Below are positions 53,621 to 61,289 of a DNA stretch of 64,000 nt, piece by piece. The notes beneath the pieces were generated by a model. It did no database searches and was not told the DNA's origin. It saw only the letters and a list, made by a program, of their open reading frames with translations. Source of the DNA: Nostoc sp. KVJ20 (GTDB taxonomy: Bacteria; Cyanobacteriota; Cyanobacteriia; Cyanobacteriales; Nostocaceae); assembly GCF_001712795.1 (NCBI RefSeq), contig NZ_KV757671.1:1-64000 (forward strand), read 5' to 3'. The stretch's first letter is position 1; each line of letters opens with the position of its first letter. The translations under genes and the position numbers were made by a program.

Positions 53621-54229
53621 ATGTCACAGGTTTACACCACCCAGGAACTAATTCAAATTTTGGCAGCCGAACGCCAAGCTTGCCTCAAAGGAAAACGTCT
53701 AAAATTAGAAATGACGGTCTCTGGCAATCCTGTAATTGACCAGTTTATCAGCACTGATGGGCTGCAACAGTTCACTGCTTATCAAGATTTCAAAACTGCA
53801 ATTCACGAATATCAGAAAGAAAATCGAGTTTCCGGTATTATCTGGCGGGAATTGACAGTTAAAGGAAAAAAGTTGCACTATCCCGAAATAGATACTGAGT
53901 TAATTGCCCTCAATTGCGACTTAGAGATATTAAAAGCTGCTAAAAATTCCATCGTAGAATTTTGGTATGAAGTCTCTATAGGGATGGATTTATACTTGAG
54001 TTTTAATAATAGTAAACAATACCAACAAATTGCCACATCTGATTTAGAAATAATTGTTCAAAGAACAGAATGGGCAAGTTTGTGCAAGTGGGAAAATTCT
54101 AGCTTTTTGGAAATGATTTTGCAGCTAGGATGGGGTAAACCAGAAGAAGCTTATTATAAACGAGGAAGACCGCGATCGGGTAGTGAATATATTCATGCAG
54201 TCAATCCCGGAAATCGCCCCATTGGTTGA
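53621..54229 (+). CDS. Protein of unknown function
   Basis: The 202-residue soluble protein has a mixed alpha/beta composition. It begins MSQVYTTQELIQILAAERQACLKGKRLKL, with a central ENRVSGIIWRELTVKGKKLHYPEID and a C-terminal KPEEAYYKRGRPRSGSEYIHAVNPGNRPIG. It has no signal peptide, membrane span or known catalytic motif. It is followed by convergent remnants of transferred DNA. The last ~12 codons overlap a leftward frame on the other strand that belongs to the aldo/keto reductase remnant. Length and composition support a real gene; no function is proposed. Confidence 0.65.
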   Translation: MSQVYTTQELIQILAAERQACLKGKRLKLEMTVSGNPVIDQFISTDGLQQFTAYQDFKTAIHEYQKENRVSGIIWRELTVKGKKLHYPEIDTELIALNCDLEILKAAKNSIVEFWYEVSIGMDLYLSFNNSKQYQQIATSDLEIIVQRTEWASLCKWENSSFLEMILQLGWGKPEEAYYKRGRPRSGSEYIHAVNPGNRPIG

Positions 54230-54254
54230 TTAATGTGTTGGGTAGGAATGCTGA

Positions 54255-54490
54255 AAATCACGAAAAATTTGGTAGCGATCGCCACTTGCCCGCGGAAGGG
54301 AGCGAGGGCTTCTCCCACAAGCTCTTCGTTGGTGAACGGGCCATAGACCTCAGCGGTGTCAAAAAATGTAACGCCGCGATCGACGGCAGCCCGAAGCAGG
54401 GCGGTCGTCTCCTGCATGTCTTTAGGCGGGCCGGAAAAGCTCATGCCCATATGTTGCACTAGCTGCGGCATAAGCTTTCGTGTTGGACAT
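54255..54490 (-). pseudogene. Fused remnant: alcohol dehydrogenase start joined to aldo/keto reductase fragment
   Basis: From ATG 54490 (ribosome site AGGAG) the first codons read MSNTKAYAAASAT, like the N-terminus of YahK-type zinc alcohol dehydrogenases. After ~13 codons the sequence changes, with a frame change, to an aldo/keto reductase core: MGMSFSGPPKDMQETTALLRAAVDRGVTFFDTAEVYGPFTNEELVGEAL and RGQVAIATKF. It stops resembling the family at ~54262, where the unknown 53621 gene begins on the other strand. The N-terminal barrel strand and ~250 C-terminal residues are lost. Two genes have thus been deleted into one another at the end of the cluster. Confidence 0.75.
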
Positions 54491-54619
54491 GAATGGATGC
54501 TCCTAGTTGTTTACATTCCTGTGGCTCTTGCCAGTTGTTCGCTTAGGATCGTGGATCAAATAACCTGTAATTCTGTAGGGTGCGTTAGGAAACGCCGTCA
54601 CCTACCTTATTTAAGATCC

Positions 54620-55711
54620 TTACTTGCTAAGATGCTGAATGAAGAAGGACTGAAGTTTGTCCCAGGGGATGAGGTTCACCCGGTCGTAAAGATCGACGTG
54701 CCCGGACTCCGGAACAATATAAAGTTCCTTTGGTTCGGCTGCACGCTTATAAGCATCTTCACTAAACTCTCTGGAGTGTGCATCTGCCCCCGTGATTAAC
54801 AGCATGGGACGAGGCGAAATCGTCTCGATGTCGTTGAACGGGTAGAAGTTCATGAATTTGACGTTGCTGGTAAGCGTCGGGTGCGTTGTCAGGTTCGGTG
54901 ACGAACCTTTGGGGGTGTATTCGCCCCTGGGAGTGCGGTAGAAGTCGTAAAACTCACGCTCAATGGCGGTGGAGTTCTCGTTGAGTTCATGCACCGTCCC
55001 GCCAGTGTATTTGGTCTCGCCACCCGTGAACTCCACATAGCGCTGTTCAGCCGCCTCCGCGATCGCTTTCTTTCTCTGTTCGAGGGTCGTAGAATGCCTA
55101 AGCCCGTTACGGTTGGCCGCACCCATATCATACATACTTACCGTCGCAATGGCCTTCATCCGCGGGTCAATCTTGGCGGCGCTGATGACGAAGCTGCCGC
55201 TGCCGCAAATCCCAAGAACGCCAATCCGGTTCCTGTCAATGAATGGCCGAGTACCCAGAAAATCCACCGCAGCACTGAAATCCTCAGCATAAATATCTGG
55301 CGCAACAACGTTGCGGGGCAGCCCCTCACTCTCGCCCCAGAAGGACAAATCAAGGGACAAGGTGACGAATCCCTGTTCAGCCAGTTTTTGAGCGTACAGA
55401 TTCGAGCTTTGTTCTTTGACTGCACCCATTGGGTGCCCAACGATGATTGCGGGATTCTTGGCGCTCTGATTCAAGGTTTTGGGAATGAAGAGAGTCCCAG
55501 CAACTTGCATGTTGTATTGGTTTTTGAACGTAACTTTCTGCATAGTCACCTTGTCACTCTTATAGAAGTTGTCTGCCCCCTCGACCACAGTGGAGTTCTG
55601 GGCGGGTGCTTGGGAGATATTATGCGAGGTGCGCGTTTTGTCGAGCGCAACTGCCGCCGTCGTCGCGCTGATTGTACTAATCAAGAGGGGTAGTATAACC
55701 AGGTGTTTCAT
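54620..55711 (-). CDS. Exported alpha/beta hydrolase with Cys nucleophile (dienelactone hydrolase-like)
   Basis: From ATG 55711 (ribosome site GGAGAA) the protein has 363 residues. A signal peptide (MKHLVILPLLISTISATTAAVA) precedes an alpha/beta hydrolase fold: NPAIIVGHPMGAVKEQSSNLYAQKLAEQGFVTLSLDLSFWGESEG, nucleophile elbow RIGVLGICGSGSF (Cys in GxCxxG form), MLLITGADAHSREFSEDAYKRA (acid), and ESGHVDLYDRVNLI (His). It may cleave an ester or lactone in the periplasm; the substrate is unknown. An upstream start at 55828 would pass through the SDR gene's end. It follows the SDR by 48 bases in the 58.1-54.6 kb leftward cluster. No lipid-bilayer span beyond the signal is seen. Confidence 0.9.
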   Translation of the reverse strand: MKHLVILPLLISTISATTAAVALDKTRTSHNISQAPAQNSTVVEGADNFYKSDKVTMQKVTFKNQYNMQVAGTLFIPKTLNQSAKNPAIIVGHPMGAVKEQSSNLYAQKLAEQGFVTLSLDLSFWGESEGLPRNVVAPDIYAEDFSAAVDFLGTRPFIDRNRIGVLGICGSGSFVISAAKIDPRMKAIATVSMYDMGAANRNGLRHSTTLEQRKKAIAEAAEQRYVEFTGGETKYTGGTVHELNENSTAIEREFYDFYRTPRGEYTPKGSSPNLTTHPTLTSNVKFMNFYPFNDIETISPRPMLLITGADAHSREFSEDAYKRAAEPKELYIVPESGHVDLYDRVNLIPWDKLQSFFIQHLSK

Positions 55712-55758
55712 TGAGTTCTCCAAATGTGTGGATTGGTTAGCTTCGGTTCGACGAACAA

Positions 55759-56532
55759 TCACTGCACCGTTTGACCGCCATCGACGACCAAGGTGTGTCC
55801 GATGATGAAGGCAGCTGCGTCTGAACACAGCCAGACAACGGCATTGGCAATCTCTTCGGGCTGACCCATCCGCCCGACAGGCTCCTCCGAGATTACCTGC
55901 TTGCGTCCTTCAGCAGTGCCGCCAGTGAAGCGATCCATCATCGGTGTGTCAATGTAACCGGGGGCAACGGCGTTGACGCGGATGTTCTGCGAGGCATAGT
56001 CGAGAGCCGCTGACTTGGTGAGTCCGATTACGCCGTGTTTTGCGGCAGTGTATGCGGCTCCGCCCTTGATGCCTATGACCCCAGCACCCGATGATGTGTT
56101 CACGATCGCGCCGCCCCCTTGCTTGAGTAGCAGCGGAATTTCATACTTCATGCACAGAAAAACGCCGCGCAGATCGATGTCTACGATCCGATCCCATTCT
56201 TCCTCTTCGATTTCCGCTGTTGCTGCATTTTTCTGCTCCACACCGGCGTTGTTGAAGGCAAAGTCCAGCCGCCCGAAGCTCTCGATGGTCTTGGAAAGAG
56301 CCGCCTTCACGTCCTCGCTTCGCGTCACATCGCACTTAACGGCAAGCACTCGTCCGCCGAGTTCTTCGATCATGTATGCCGTTTCTTGATTGCCCTGTTC
56401 TGAAACGTCGGCGACCACTACATTAGCGCCCTCACGGGCAAATGCCAGCGCCGTAGCTCTACCAATGCCGTTCGCTGCTCCAGTCACAAACGCAACTTTT
56501 CCTGTGTACTTTCCATTTTCGTTCGTTGTCAT
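55759..56532 (-). CDS. Short-chain dehydrogenase/reductase
   Basis: The 257-residue classical SDR has the cofactor motif VTGAANGIG (residues ~15-23), ADVS after strand 2 (NAD-like preference), FNNAGVEQ, catalytic Ser in VNTSSGAGV, Tyr and Lys in AAYTAAKHG, and the closing GHTLVVDGG. It should oxidise an alcohol or reduce a ketone, with glucose-1-dehydrogenase-like homology. It belongs to the cupin/hydrolase cluster and sits 58 bases after the second cupin. The GC-rich codon use (GCC, GTC, GCG) differs from flanking cyanobacterial genes. The start is ATG 56532. Confidence 0.93.
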   Translation of the reverse strand: MTTNENGKYTGKVAFVTGAANGIGRATALAFAREGANVVVADVSEQGNQETAYMIEELGGRVLAVKCDVTRSEDVKAALSKTIESFGRLDFAFNNAGVEQKNAATAEIEEEEWDRIVDIDLRGVFLCMKYEIPLLLKQGGGAIVNTSSGAGVIGIKGGAAYTAAKHGVIGLTKSAALDYASQNIRVNAVAPGYIDTPMMDRFTGGTAEGRKQVISEEPVGRMGQPEEIANAVVWLCSDAAAFIIGHTLVVDGGQTVQ

Positions 56533-56589
56533 GATTTTTTTCCTTTAATTCTTCACCTAACAAGGTCTTAAAACCACCAGATGCGGAGA

Positions 56590-57087
56590 TCAGTTGGGAT
56601 ATTGCTCGTCGCTGACATGCTCCAGCCAGTCCACAGGTTTGCCATCGAGTTCTTCGTGAATGGCAATGTGCGTCATGGCTGTGGTGGCTGTAGCTCCATG
56701 CCAGTGTTTCAGTCCGGGCGGAATTCGGACAACATCACCTGGTTTGATTTCCTGAATTTGTCCTCCCCATTGCTGGACATAACCAGACCCAGCCGTCACA
56801 ATCAGGGTTTGTCCTAGTGGATGTGTATGCCACGCTGTCCTAGCACCCGGCTCGAAGGTTACACTAGCGCCAGCCGTGCGTGACGGGTCGCGTGCTGAAA
56901 ACAGGGGATCGATGCGGACGGAACCTGTAAAATATTCGGTTGATCCTCTAGTAGAAGGCTGCGAACCTTTCCGAGCGATCTCCACTATCCGTGTGTCATT
57001 GTCTGATGTAACTTGTGTCTGACCTGCATGAGCAAGCGCCGAAGTAAGCAGGGAAAATGACACGATAGTTGTGGCAAGCAGTTTCAT
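56590..57087 (-). CDS. Exported cupin of the hydroxynitrile-lyase type
   Basis: From ATG 57087 the protein has 165 residues. A signal peptide (MKLLATTIVSFSLLTSALAHAG) precedes a small single cupin: STEYFTGSVRIDPLF, ASVTFEPGARTAWHTHPLGQTLIV (metal His-x-His and Gln), GGQIQEIKPGDVVRIPPGLKHWHGATATTAMTHIAIHEELDGKPVDWLEHVSDEQY. It is near identical in pattern to the cytosolic cupin at 57723-58124 and to the Granulicella-type manganese cupins with hydroxynitrile lyase activity. The ligand set H-x-H, Q and H is kept. It probably arose by duplication and gained an export signal. The start at 57099 adds four residues; 57087 is preferred. Confidence 0.87.
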   Translation of the reverse strand: MKLLATTIVSFSLLTSALAHAGQTQVTSDNDTRIVEIARKGSQPSTRGSTEYFTGSVRIDPLFSARDPSRTAGASVTFEPGARTAWHTHPLGQTLIVTAGSGYVQQWGGQIQEIKPGDVVRIPPGLKHWHGATATTAMTHIAIHEELDGKPVDWLEHVSDEQYPN

Positions 57088-57198
57088 TTCCGTCTCCAAC
57101 TTTCAGTTTTTACTAAACAATCCCTAGGGAAGATGGACTGACCGAAGAGGCAGGGGAGAAAGATACTGAAATTCCCCTGCAAAAAGGGTTCAGAGCAA

Positions 57199-57723
57199 CT
57201 ATTGAACAAGCTCGATTGTCACTTCTACAGAGCCAGGCACATTCAATGCCTCGATGCCACCGTCTATTTTTCCGAGGATCGCGAGTCCATTTGAGTATTC
57301 AAAATCTCGATAATAAATCGCCAAATTTCCCCAGGGAGCGTAATAAGCAATATCTCCAACAGCAGGATCGCTGCCTGGAGGTGCATCTTCTGTAGATAAT
57401 TTTTTTGGCAGATCGCTGACTTTTTCGGTTCTCGCGTAATCTTCTAACGTCAGCGTTAATGGCAGCAGGGAAATAAAATCCTGAGTGGTTTTGCTGTCGA
57501 TCAAAGTGGCTGTAACGACTTTATCTTTGACCTTGATGTTTATCTGCATACTGTCTGCCTGCTTGGTTGATATTTCAGTTGGTATCTTCAACGAGGCGCT
57601 GCTAGTCATACTGTTATCGGCACGGCAGGCTGAGTAACTCAAGGACATCACTAGGGCGAGAACTAAAATCAGCATTCTCTGCTGGCAGTTTTTCCCCTTG
57701 ATAGAAAACCATCTCAAAAGCAT
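57199..57723 (-). CDS. Cyclophilin-like lipoprotein
   Basis: The 174-residue protein has a long N-terminus (MLLRWFSIKGKNCQQRMLILVLALVM) and a lipobox LSYSAC at about residues 28-33, so it is probably a periplasmic lipoprotein. The body is of the cyclophilin-like fold (PF18050-like): MQINIKVKDKVVTATLIDSKTTQDFISLLPLTLTLEDYA, then GDIAYYAPWGNLAIYYRDFEYSNGLAILGKIDGGIEAL. Its start ATG 57723 overlaps the stop of the upstream cupin as TAATG, showing translational coupling. Such cyclophilin-like genes often accompany small oxidoreductase clusters; the function is unknown. Confidence 0.82.
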   Translation of the reverse strand: MLLRWFSIKGKNCQQRMLILVLALVMSLSYSACRADNSMTSSASLKIPTEISTKQADSMQINIKVKDKVVTATLIDSKTTQDFISLLPLTLTLEDYARTEKVSDLPKKLSTEDAPPGSDPAVGDIAYYAPWGNLAIYYRDFEYSNGLAILGKIDGGIEALNVPGSVEVTIELVQ

Positions 57724-58124
57724 TAAGATATTCCTCCATACTGATCGTCGCTGACATGCTCTATCCAGTCCACAGGTTTACCATCGAGCCATTCCTGAAT
57801 GGCAATGTGCGTCATGGAAGTGGTTGCTGTCGCACCGTGCCAATGCTTCTCACTCGGCGAGATCCAAATCGCGTCCCCCGGTCGAATTTCCTCGATCGCA
57901 CCGCCCCATCGCTGTATAAGTCCACAGCCAGCCGTCACGATTAGGGTTTGTCCCAATGGGTGGGTATGCCATGCTGTCCTAGCAGCAGGTTCGAACGTGA
58001 CACTAGCGCCAGATGTGCGTGCTGGATCGTGTGCCTCGAACAGGGGGTCAACGCGGACAATGCCGGTAAAATACTCAGCCTGCCCTTTAGCGGAAGGCTG
58101 TGAGCCACTTCTTTTAATGTCCAT
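57723..58124 (-). CDS. Cytosolic cupin of the hydroxynitrile-lyase type
   Basis: From ATG 58124 the protein has 133 residues: MDIKRSGSQPSAKGQAEYFTGIVRVDPLFEA, ASVTFEPAARTAWHTHPLGQTLIV, RPGDAIWISPSEKHWHGATATTSMTHIAIQEWLDGKPVDWIEHVSDDQYGG. It has no signal peptide. Sequence, length and metal set (H-x-H, Gln, His) closely match the bacterial manganese cupin hydroxynitrile lyases such as the Granulicella enzyme, which split cyanohydrins to aldehyde and HCN. Most cluster relatives have unknown natural substrates. ATG 58124 is preceded by AAAGGAATT; a start at 58151 is possible. It leads the leftward operon, with the AraC regulator divergent. Confidence 0.88.
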   Translation of the reverse strand: MDIKRSGSQPSAKGQAEYFTGIVRVDPLFEAHDPARTSGASVTFEPAARTAWHTHPLGQTLIVTAGCGLIQRWGGAIEEIRPGDAIWISPSEKHWHGATATTSMTHIAIQEWLDGKPVDWIEHVSDDQYGGIS

Positions 58125-58333
58125 TTTCTTAATTCCTTTACTTGATGCCATTTCGATGGCTAGTAGGCAAGTCTCTTGCCCAATCGAAACTGAGTTTTAT
58201 ATTGAATAAAAATCCAGAGTGCTTATAAGAAGCTGAAATCATTTTTCTTTGCTTTAGCTTCATCTTAGGCATTTTGAAGGGCAAGCAATAGGACGATCGT
58301 CTAAGATTGTTGTACAATCCTGCAGACTTAGAA
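58125..58333. promoter_or_regulatory. Divergent promoter region, cupin operon / AraC regulator
   Basis: The ~200-base region between the leftward cupin operon and the rightward regulator should hold both promoters and the regulator's operator. A palindromic GACGATCGTC lies at 58293-58302, close to the regulator's start. No riboswitch was seen. Confidence 0.5.
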
Positions 58334-59299
58334 ATGAACGCTGCCAATATCAATTTAATCAACAACCCACAGGCAAAGCGCGAGGCAGACAGAGCGCAAG
58401 CCTACAGAGACGAACTGACTGAGCGGATTGCCCAGGCGATTCGTCATGATGGGACGATTGAGCCACTGAAAGGTTTGCACTTCAACCGCGCCTCCTCACC
58501 TTCGGAATGCGTTCATAGTGTCTCTATTCCTGCCTTTTGTGCGATCGCTCAGGGCAGAAAAGAAGTTCTTCTGGGTAGCGATCGCTATCAGTACGACCCG
58601 ATGCATTATCTGCTGGCTACGGTTGAACTGCCGATCACCAGCCAAATTCTGGAAGCATCAAAGGCGCAACCGTGCCTTAATCTTCGCCTCGATCTTGACC
58701 CCACCCTCGTTGGCTCAGTGATGGTCGAGGCTGGGTATCCCTCATCGCACAGCCGTGGTGATGTGAAAGCGATCGACGTAAGTCCGTTGAATGTAAATCT
58801 TTTGGACGCTGTGGTGCGGCTCGTCAGGCTTCTAGATTCTCCTGCTGAAGCTCATGTTCTCGCACCACTGATTAAGCGGGAAATTATTTACCGACTCCTC
58901 ATAGGAGAGCAAGGTAATCGGCTCCGTCATATTGCAGTTTTGGGTGGCTACACTTACCACATTGCTAGAGCCGTCGAGCGACTTCGTAAAGACTTTAATG
59001 AACCGATCAAGATTGAAAACATCGCACGAGAAATGGGAATGAGTGTCTCCGGGTTTCACCATCACTTTAAGTCTGTCACTGCAATGAGTCCCTTGCAGTT
59101 CCAGAAGCAACTGCGGCTCCAGGAGGCTCGCCGTCTGATGCTGGGGGAAAACCTTGACGCTACCAGTGCTGCCTACCGAGTGGGGTACGATGATGCCTCG
59201 CACTTCAACCGGGAGTACAAGCGGCTCTTTGGTGCCCCACCGATGCGTGATGTAGAGCGGCTGCGAGAAGCTGCTAGGGAAACTGCTAGTTCAATATGA
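58334..59299 (+). CDS. AraC-family regulator with AraC_N domain (YqhC-like)
   Basis: From ATG 58334 the protein has 321 residues. The N-terminal half (about 20-190) is the AraC_N (PF06719-type) sensor: LHFNRASSPSECVHSVSIPAFCAIAQGRKEVLLG, YQYDPMHYLLATVELPITSQILEASKAQP, LNLRLDLDPTLVGSVM. The C-terminal ~95 residues have two helix-turn-helix motifs: IKIENIAREMGMSVSGFHHHFKSVTAMSPLQFQKQLRL and ATSAAYRVGYDDASHFNREYKRLFG. Relatives such as E. coli YqhC respond to aldehydes and drive alcohol dehydrogenase and aldo/keto reductase genes, which agrees with the decayed genes at the far end of this cluster. GTG and ATG starts near 58307 are alternatives. Confidence 0.9.
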   Translation: MNAANINLINNPQAKREADRAQAYRDELTERIAQAIRHDGTIEPLKGLHFNRASSPSECVHSVSIPAFCAIAQGRKEVLLGSDRYQYDPMHYLLATVELPITSQILEASKAQPCLNLRLDLDPTLVGSVMVEAGYPSSHSRGDVKAIDVSPLNVNLLDAVVRLVRLLDSPAEAHVLAPLIKREIIYRLLIGEQGNRLRHIAVLGGYTYHIARAVERLRKDFNEPIKIENIAREMGMSVSGFHHHFKSVTAMSPLQFQKQLRLQEARRLMLGENLDATSAAYRVGYDDASHFNREYKRLFGAPPMRDVERLREAARETASSI

Positions 59300-59653
59300 T
59301 CTCCTCAAAATGCCACACAAAAGCATGATCCTTCCAGTTGCAAATGTGTGCCATCAACTTAATACCAAGCAGGTAAGAGGTTACAGTTCCAGGTAAATTG
59401 TCTGACGACTTAGCCCCTGATACGCTAAATTAGCGTTAAACAATCTTTCTAACATTTGTCAAGTTATACCAATTTGAAAAAAGAATGTGACAAATAGACC
59501 ATTTGTAGAGACGCGATGAATCGCGTCTTTACCCAAGGATGTGTTGCAATCATTAATTGAATTGGTATTAGTTTTGAGAGTTTGTAGTCAGAACTTTAGT
59601 GCCTAGAAAATAAGGACTAAAGTCCTTACTACAAACTTGTTGGAAAACAATGC
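59300..59653. other. Spacer with dispersed palindromes
   Basis: The ~350 bases end the transferred-looking cluster. They contain the palindrome GTAGAGACGCGAT / ATCGCGTCTTTAC (~59503-59532, relative of 13881) and AAGGACTAAAGTCCTTACTA with ACAAAC (59610-59637, relative of 5615). No gene was seen. Confidence 0.6.
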
Positions 59654-61207
59654 TTATCGACTTTGAACTATGGACTCTTGATTAGAGTTGTCAAACTCTG
59701 GATGTTCTACTCTGGGAGGTTTCCAGCTTTCCGTCCAAGCGAGGCATAACTGACGGAAGCGATCGCCCCGCACCTCAAAATTCGGGTATTGGTCGAAACT
59801 CGCGCAAGCTGGAGATAACAACACCACAGATGCTTGATATTCCTTAGCTAATTCTGCTGCTCTCGGAACTGCCCTTTCCATAGTTTCTACAATATGGTAT
59901 GTATGATACCCTACCTCTTGGAGACGCTTGGCAAATGCGGGTGCAGCAGAGCCAATCAATAACACAGCAGCAGCTTGGGAGTGAATTTTTGCTAGCCAGC
60001 CAGTATCATCACCTGCTTTCGCTTCTCCACCAGCAATTAAAATCGCTGGACTTTGTACAGATGCTAAACCAACTTCGGCAGCATCGTAGTTAGTGGCTTT
60101 GCTGTCGTTAATGAAATCAATACCTTCCCAAGTGCAGATATGTTCCAAACGATGGGCAACACCAGGGAATTCCCGAATCGCAAGTGCGATCGCATCACGA
60201 TTAATTCCCGCTAATCTTGCCGTTGCTACTGCCATCAAGAGATTTTGCTGGTTATGTTCTCCCACCATTCGCAAAGTAGATACCTTTACAATCGGTTCTG
60301 GTGCAGAGGTTGCAGTTAATTTTTCCACAACCCAGCCGTCCTCAATGTAAAAGCCTTTTTCGCTAATCAGGAAATCTTTTCCTTTGACACTTGTCCAATA
60401 GGCATCAGGCCAAGCACTTAAACCTAGCTGGCTCAAGTAGGCATCATCGCCATTGAATACTTGCAACTCGGACTGACGTAATAACTTGGCTTTGATGTTG
60501 TAATAGTTCTCTAAAGTCTGATGGCGACTGAGGTGATCTGGTGTGAAAGTCGTCCAAACACCGATACGGGGAGCAAGAGAGACGGAAGATTCTATTTGAT
60601 AGCTGCTAACTTCCGCAATCACCCAATCAATACAATTTTGGATTTTAGGTCGCACCTTTGGTGCGCTTCCAGCGCAACTTGGATTTTGGATTTGAGTTTC
60701 CCCACCTCTTTCCCTATCCCCCTGTCCCCTATCCCCTGTCCCCTGTCCCCTATTAGATAGGGCAACATCACAAGCGGCGTAGCCAATATTACCGCAAGCG
60801 GGGGCATTTAATTCTGCTGCTTGGAAAATGGCAGCAATTAAAGCTGTGGTAGTAGTTTTGCCGTTAGTACCTGTAATTCCTACCCAAGGCAGTAATCGCA
60901 AATTTCGCCAAGCGAGTTCCATTTCGCCAATGGTTTCAATACCTAATTGGCGTGCCTTAATTAATACGGGAATATCCCAAGGCACGCCAGGACTAACAAC
61001 TATTAATTGGGGTAAATTAGCACCATTCAATTCTAGGGATTGGCCTAGTTTCACGGTTATTTGCTCGGCAGCGAGTTCTTGTTGTTGTTGCAGGAGGGCT
61101 TCGGAGGTATTGCCATCACTTAGCTCCACCTCCCAACCTTCCCGTTTCAACAATCTCGCCGCAGCAACACCGGACTTTCCCAATCCAATTACAGTAGCTC
61201 TAGGCAT
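59654..61207 (-). CDS. murD: UDP-N-acetylmuramoyl-L-alanine:D-glutamate ligase with repeat-derived insertion
   Basis: MurD adds D-glutamate to UDP-MurNAc-L-Ala in peptidoglycan synthesis. The protein has 517 residues against ~450-460 normally. Motifs are VIGLGKSGVAAARLL, the P-loop GITGTNGKTTTT (113-121), PACGNIG (136-142), DWVIAEVSSYQIE (194-206), FTPDHLSRH (the Mur ligase His), INDSKATN and GGEAKAGD (458 region). Between NIGYAACDVALSN and CIDWVIAEVSS lie ~40 extra residues (152-192), encoded by GGGGACA heptamers, then TTTTGGA-type repeats and a palindrome (60634-60753). They lie in the loop before the ligase's central domain, apparently without breaking the frame. The start is ATG 61207. 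Confidence 0.94.
   Translation of the reverse strand: MPRATVIGLGKSGVAAARLLKREGWEVELSDGNTSEALLQQQQELAAEQITVKLGQSLELNGANLPQLIVVSPGVPWDIPVLIKARQLGIETIGEMELAWRNLRLLPWVGITGTNGKTTTTALIAAIFQAAELNAPACGNIGYAACDVALSNRGQGTGDRGQGDRERGGETQIQNPSCAGSAPKVRPKIQNCIDWVIAEVSSYQIESSVSLAPRIGVWTTFTPDHLSRHQTLENYYNIKAKLLRQSELQVFNGDDAYLSQLGLSAWPDAYWTSVKGKDFLISEKGFYIEDGWVVEKLTATSAPEPIVKVSTLRMVGEHNQQNLLMAVATARLAGINRDAIALAIREFPGVAHRLEHICTWEGIDFINDSKATNYDAAEVGLASVQSPAILIAGGEAKAGDDTGWLAKIHSQAAAVLLIGSAAPAFAKRLQEVGYHTYHIVETMERAVPRAAELAKEYQASVVLLSPACASFDQYPNFEVRGDRFRQLCLAWTESWKPPRVEHPEFDNSNQESIVQSR
60634..60753. repeat. Repeat insertion inside murD
   Basis: GGATTTT-type repeats flank a GTCGCACCTTTGGTGCGCTTC palindrome, and a GGGGACA/GGGGATA heptamer array (60717-60753) completes the insertion of ~120 bases, divisible by three. 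The same repeat types are intergenic elsewhere in the window (43560, 45399). Confidence 0.9.
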
Positions 61208-61289
61208 AGATTGCAGCAGAGTCCCTGGTTAAGCACTCCCTATAGTAGCGCTTCTTGGCAAAAATTACACAAGTTTTTGTTGACCTACG

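Noticed and set aside
54989..55693. Forward 234-codon frame opposite the exported hydrolase
   Set aside because: GC-rich antisense frame; the leftward strand has a signal peptide, catalytic triad and ribosome site.
55712..55828. N-terminal extension of the exported hydrolase
   Set aside because: It would translate through the 3' end of the SDR gene in another frame; the signal peptide and ribosome site support ATG 55711.
56015..56389. Forward 124-codon frame opposite the SDR
   Set aside because: Antisense to conserved SDR motifs, rich in S, P, T and A as expected of a reverse-strand shadow.
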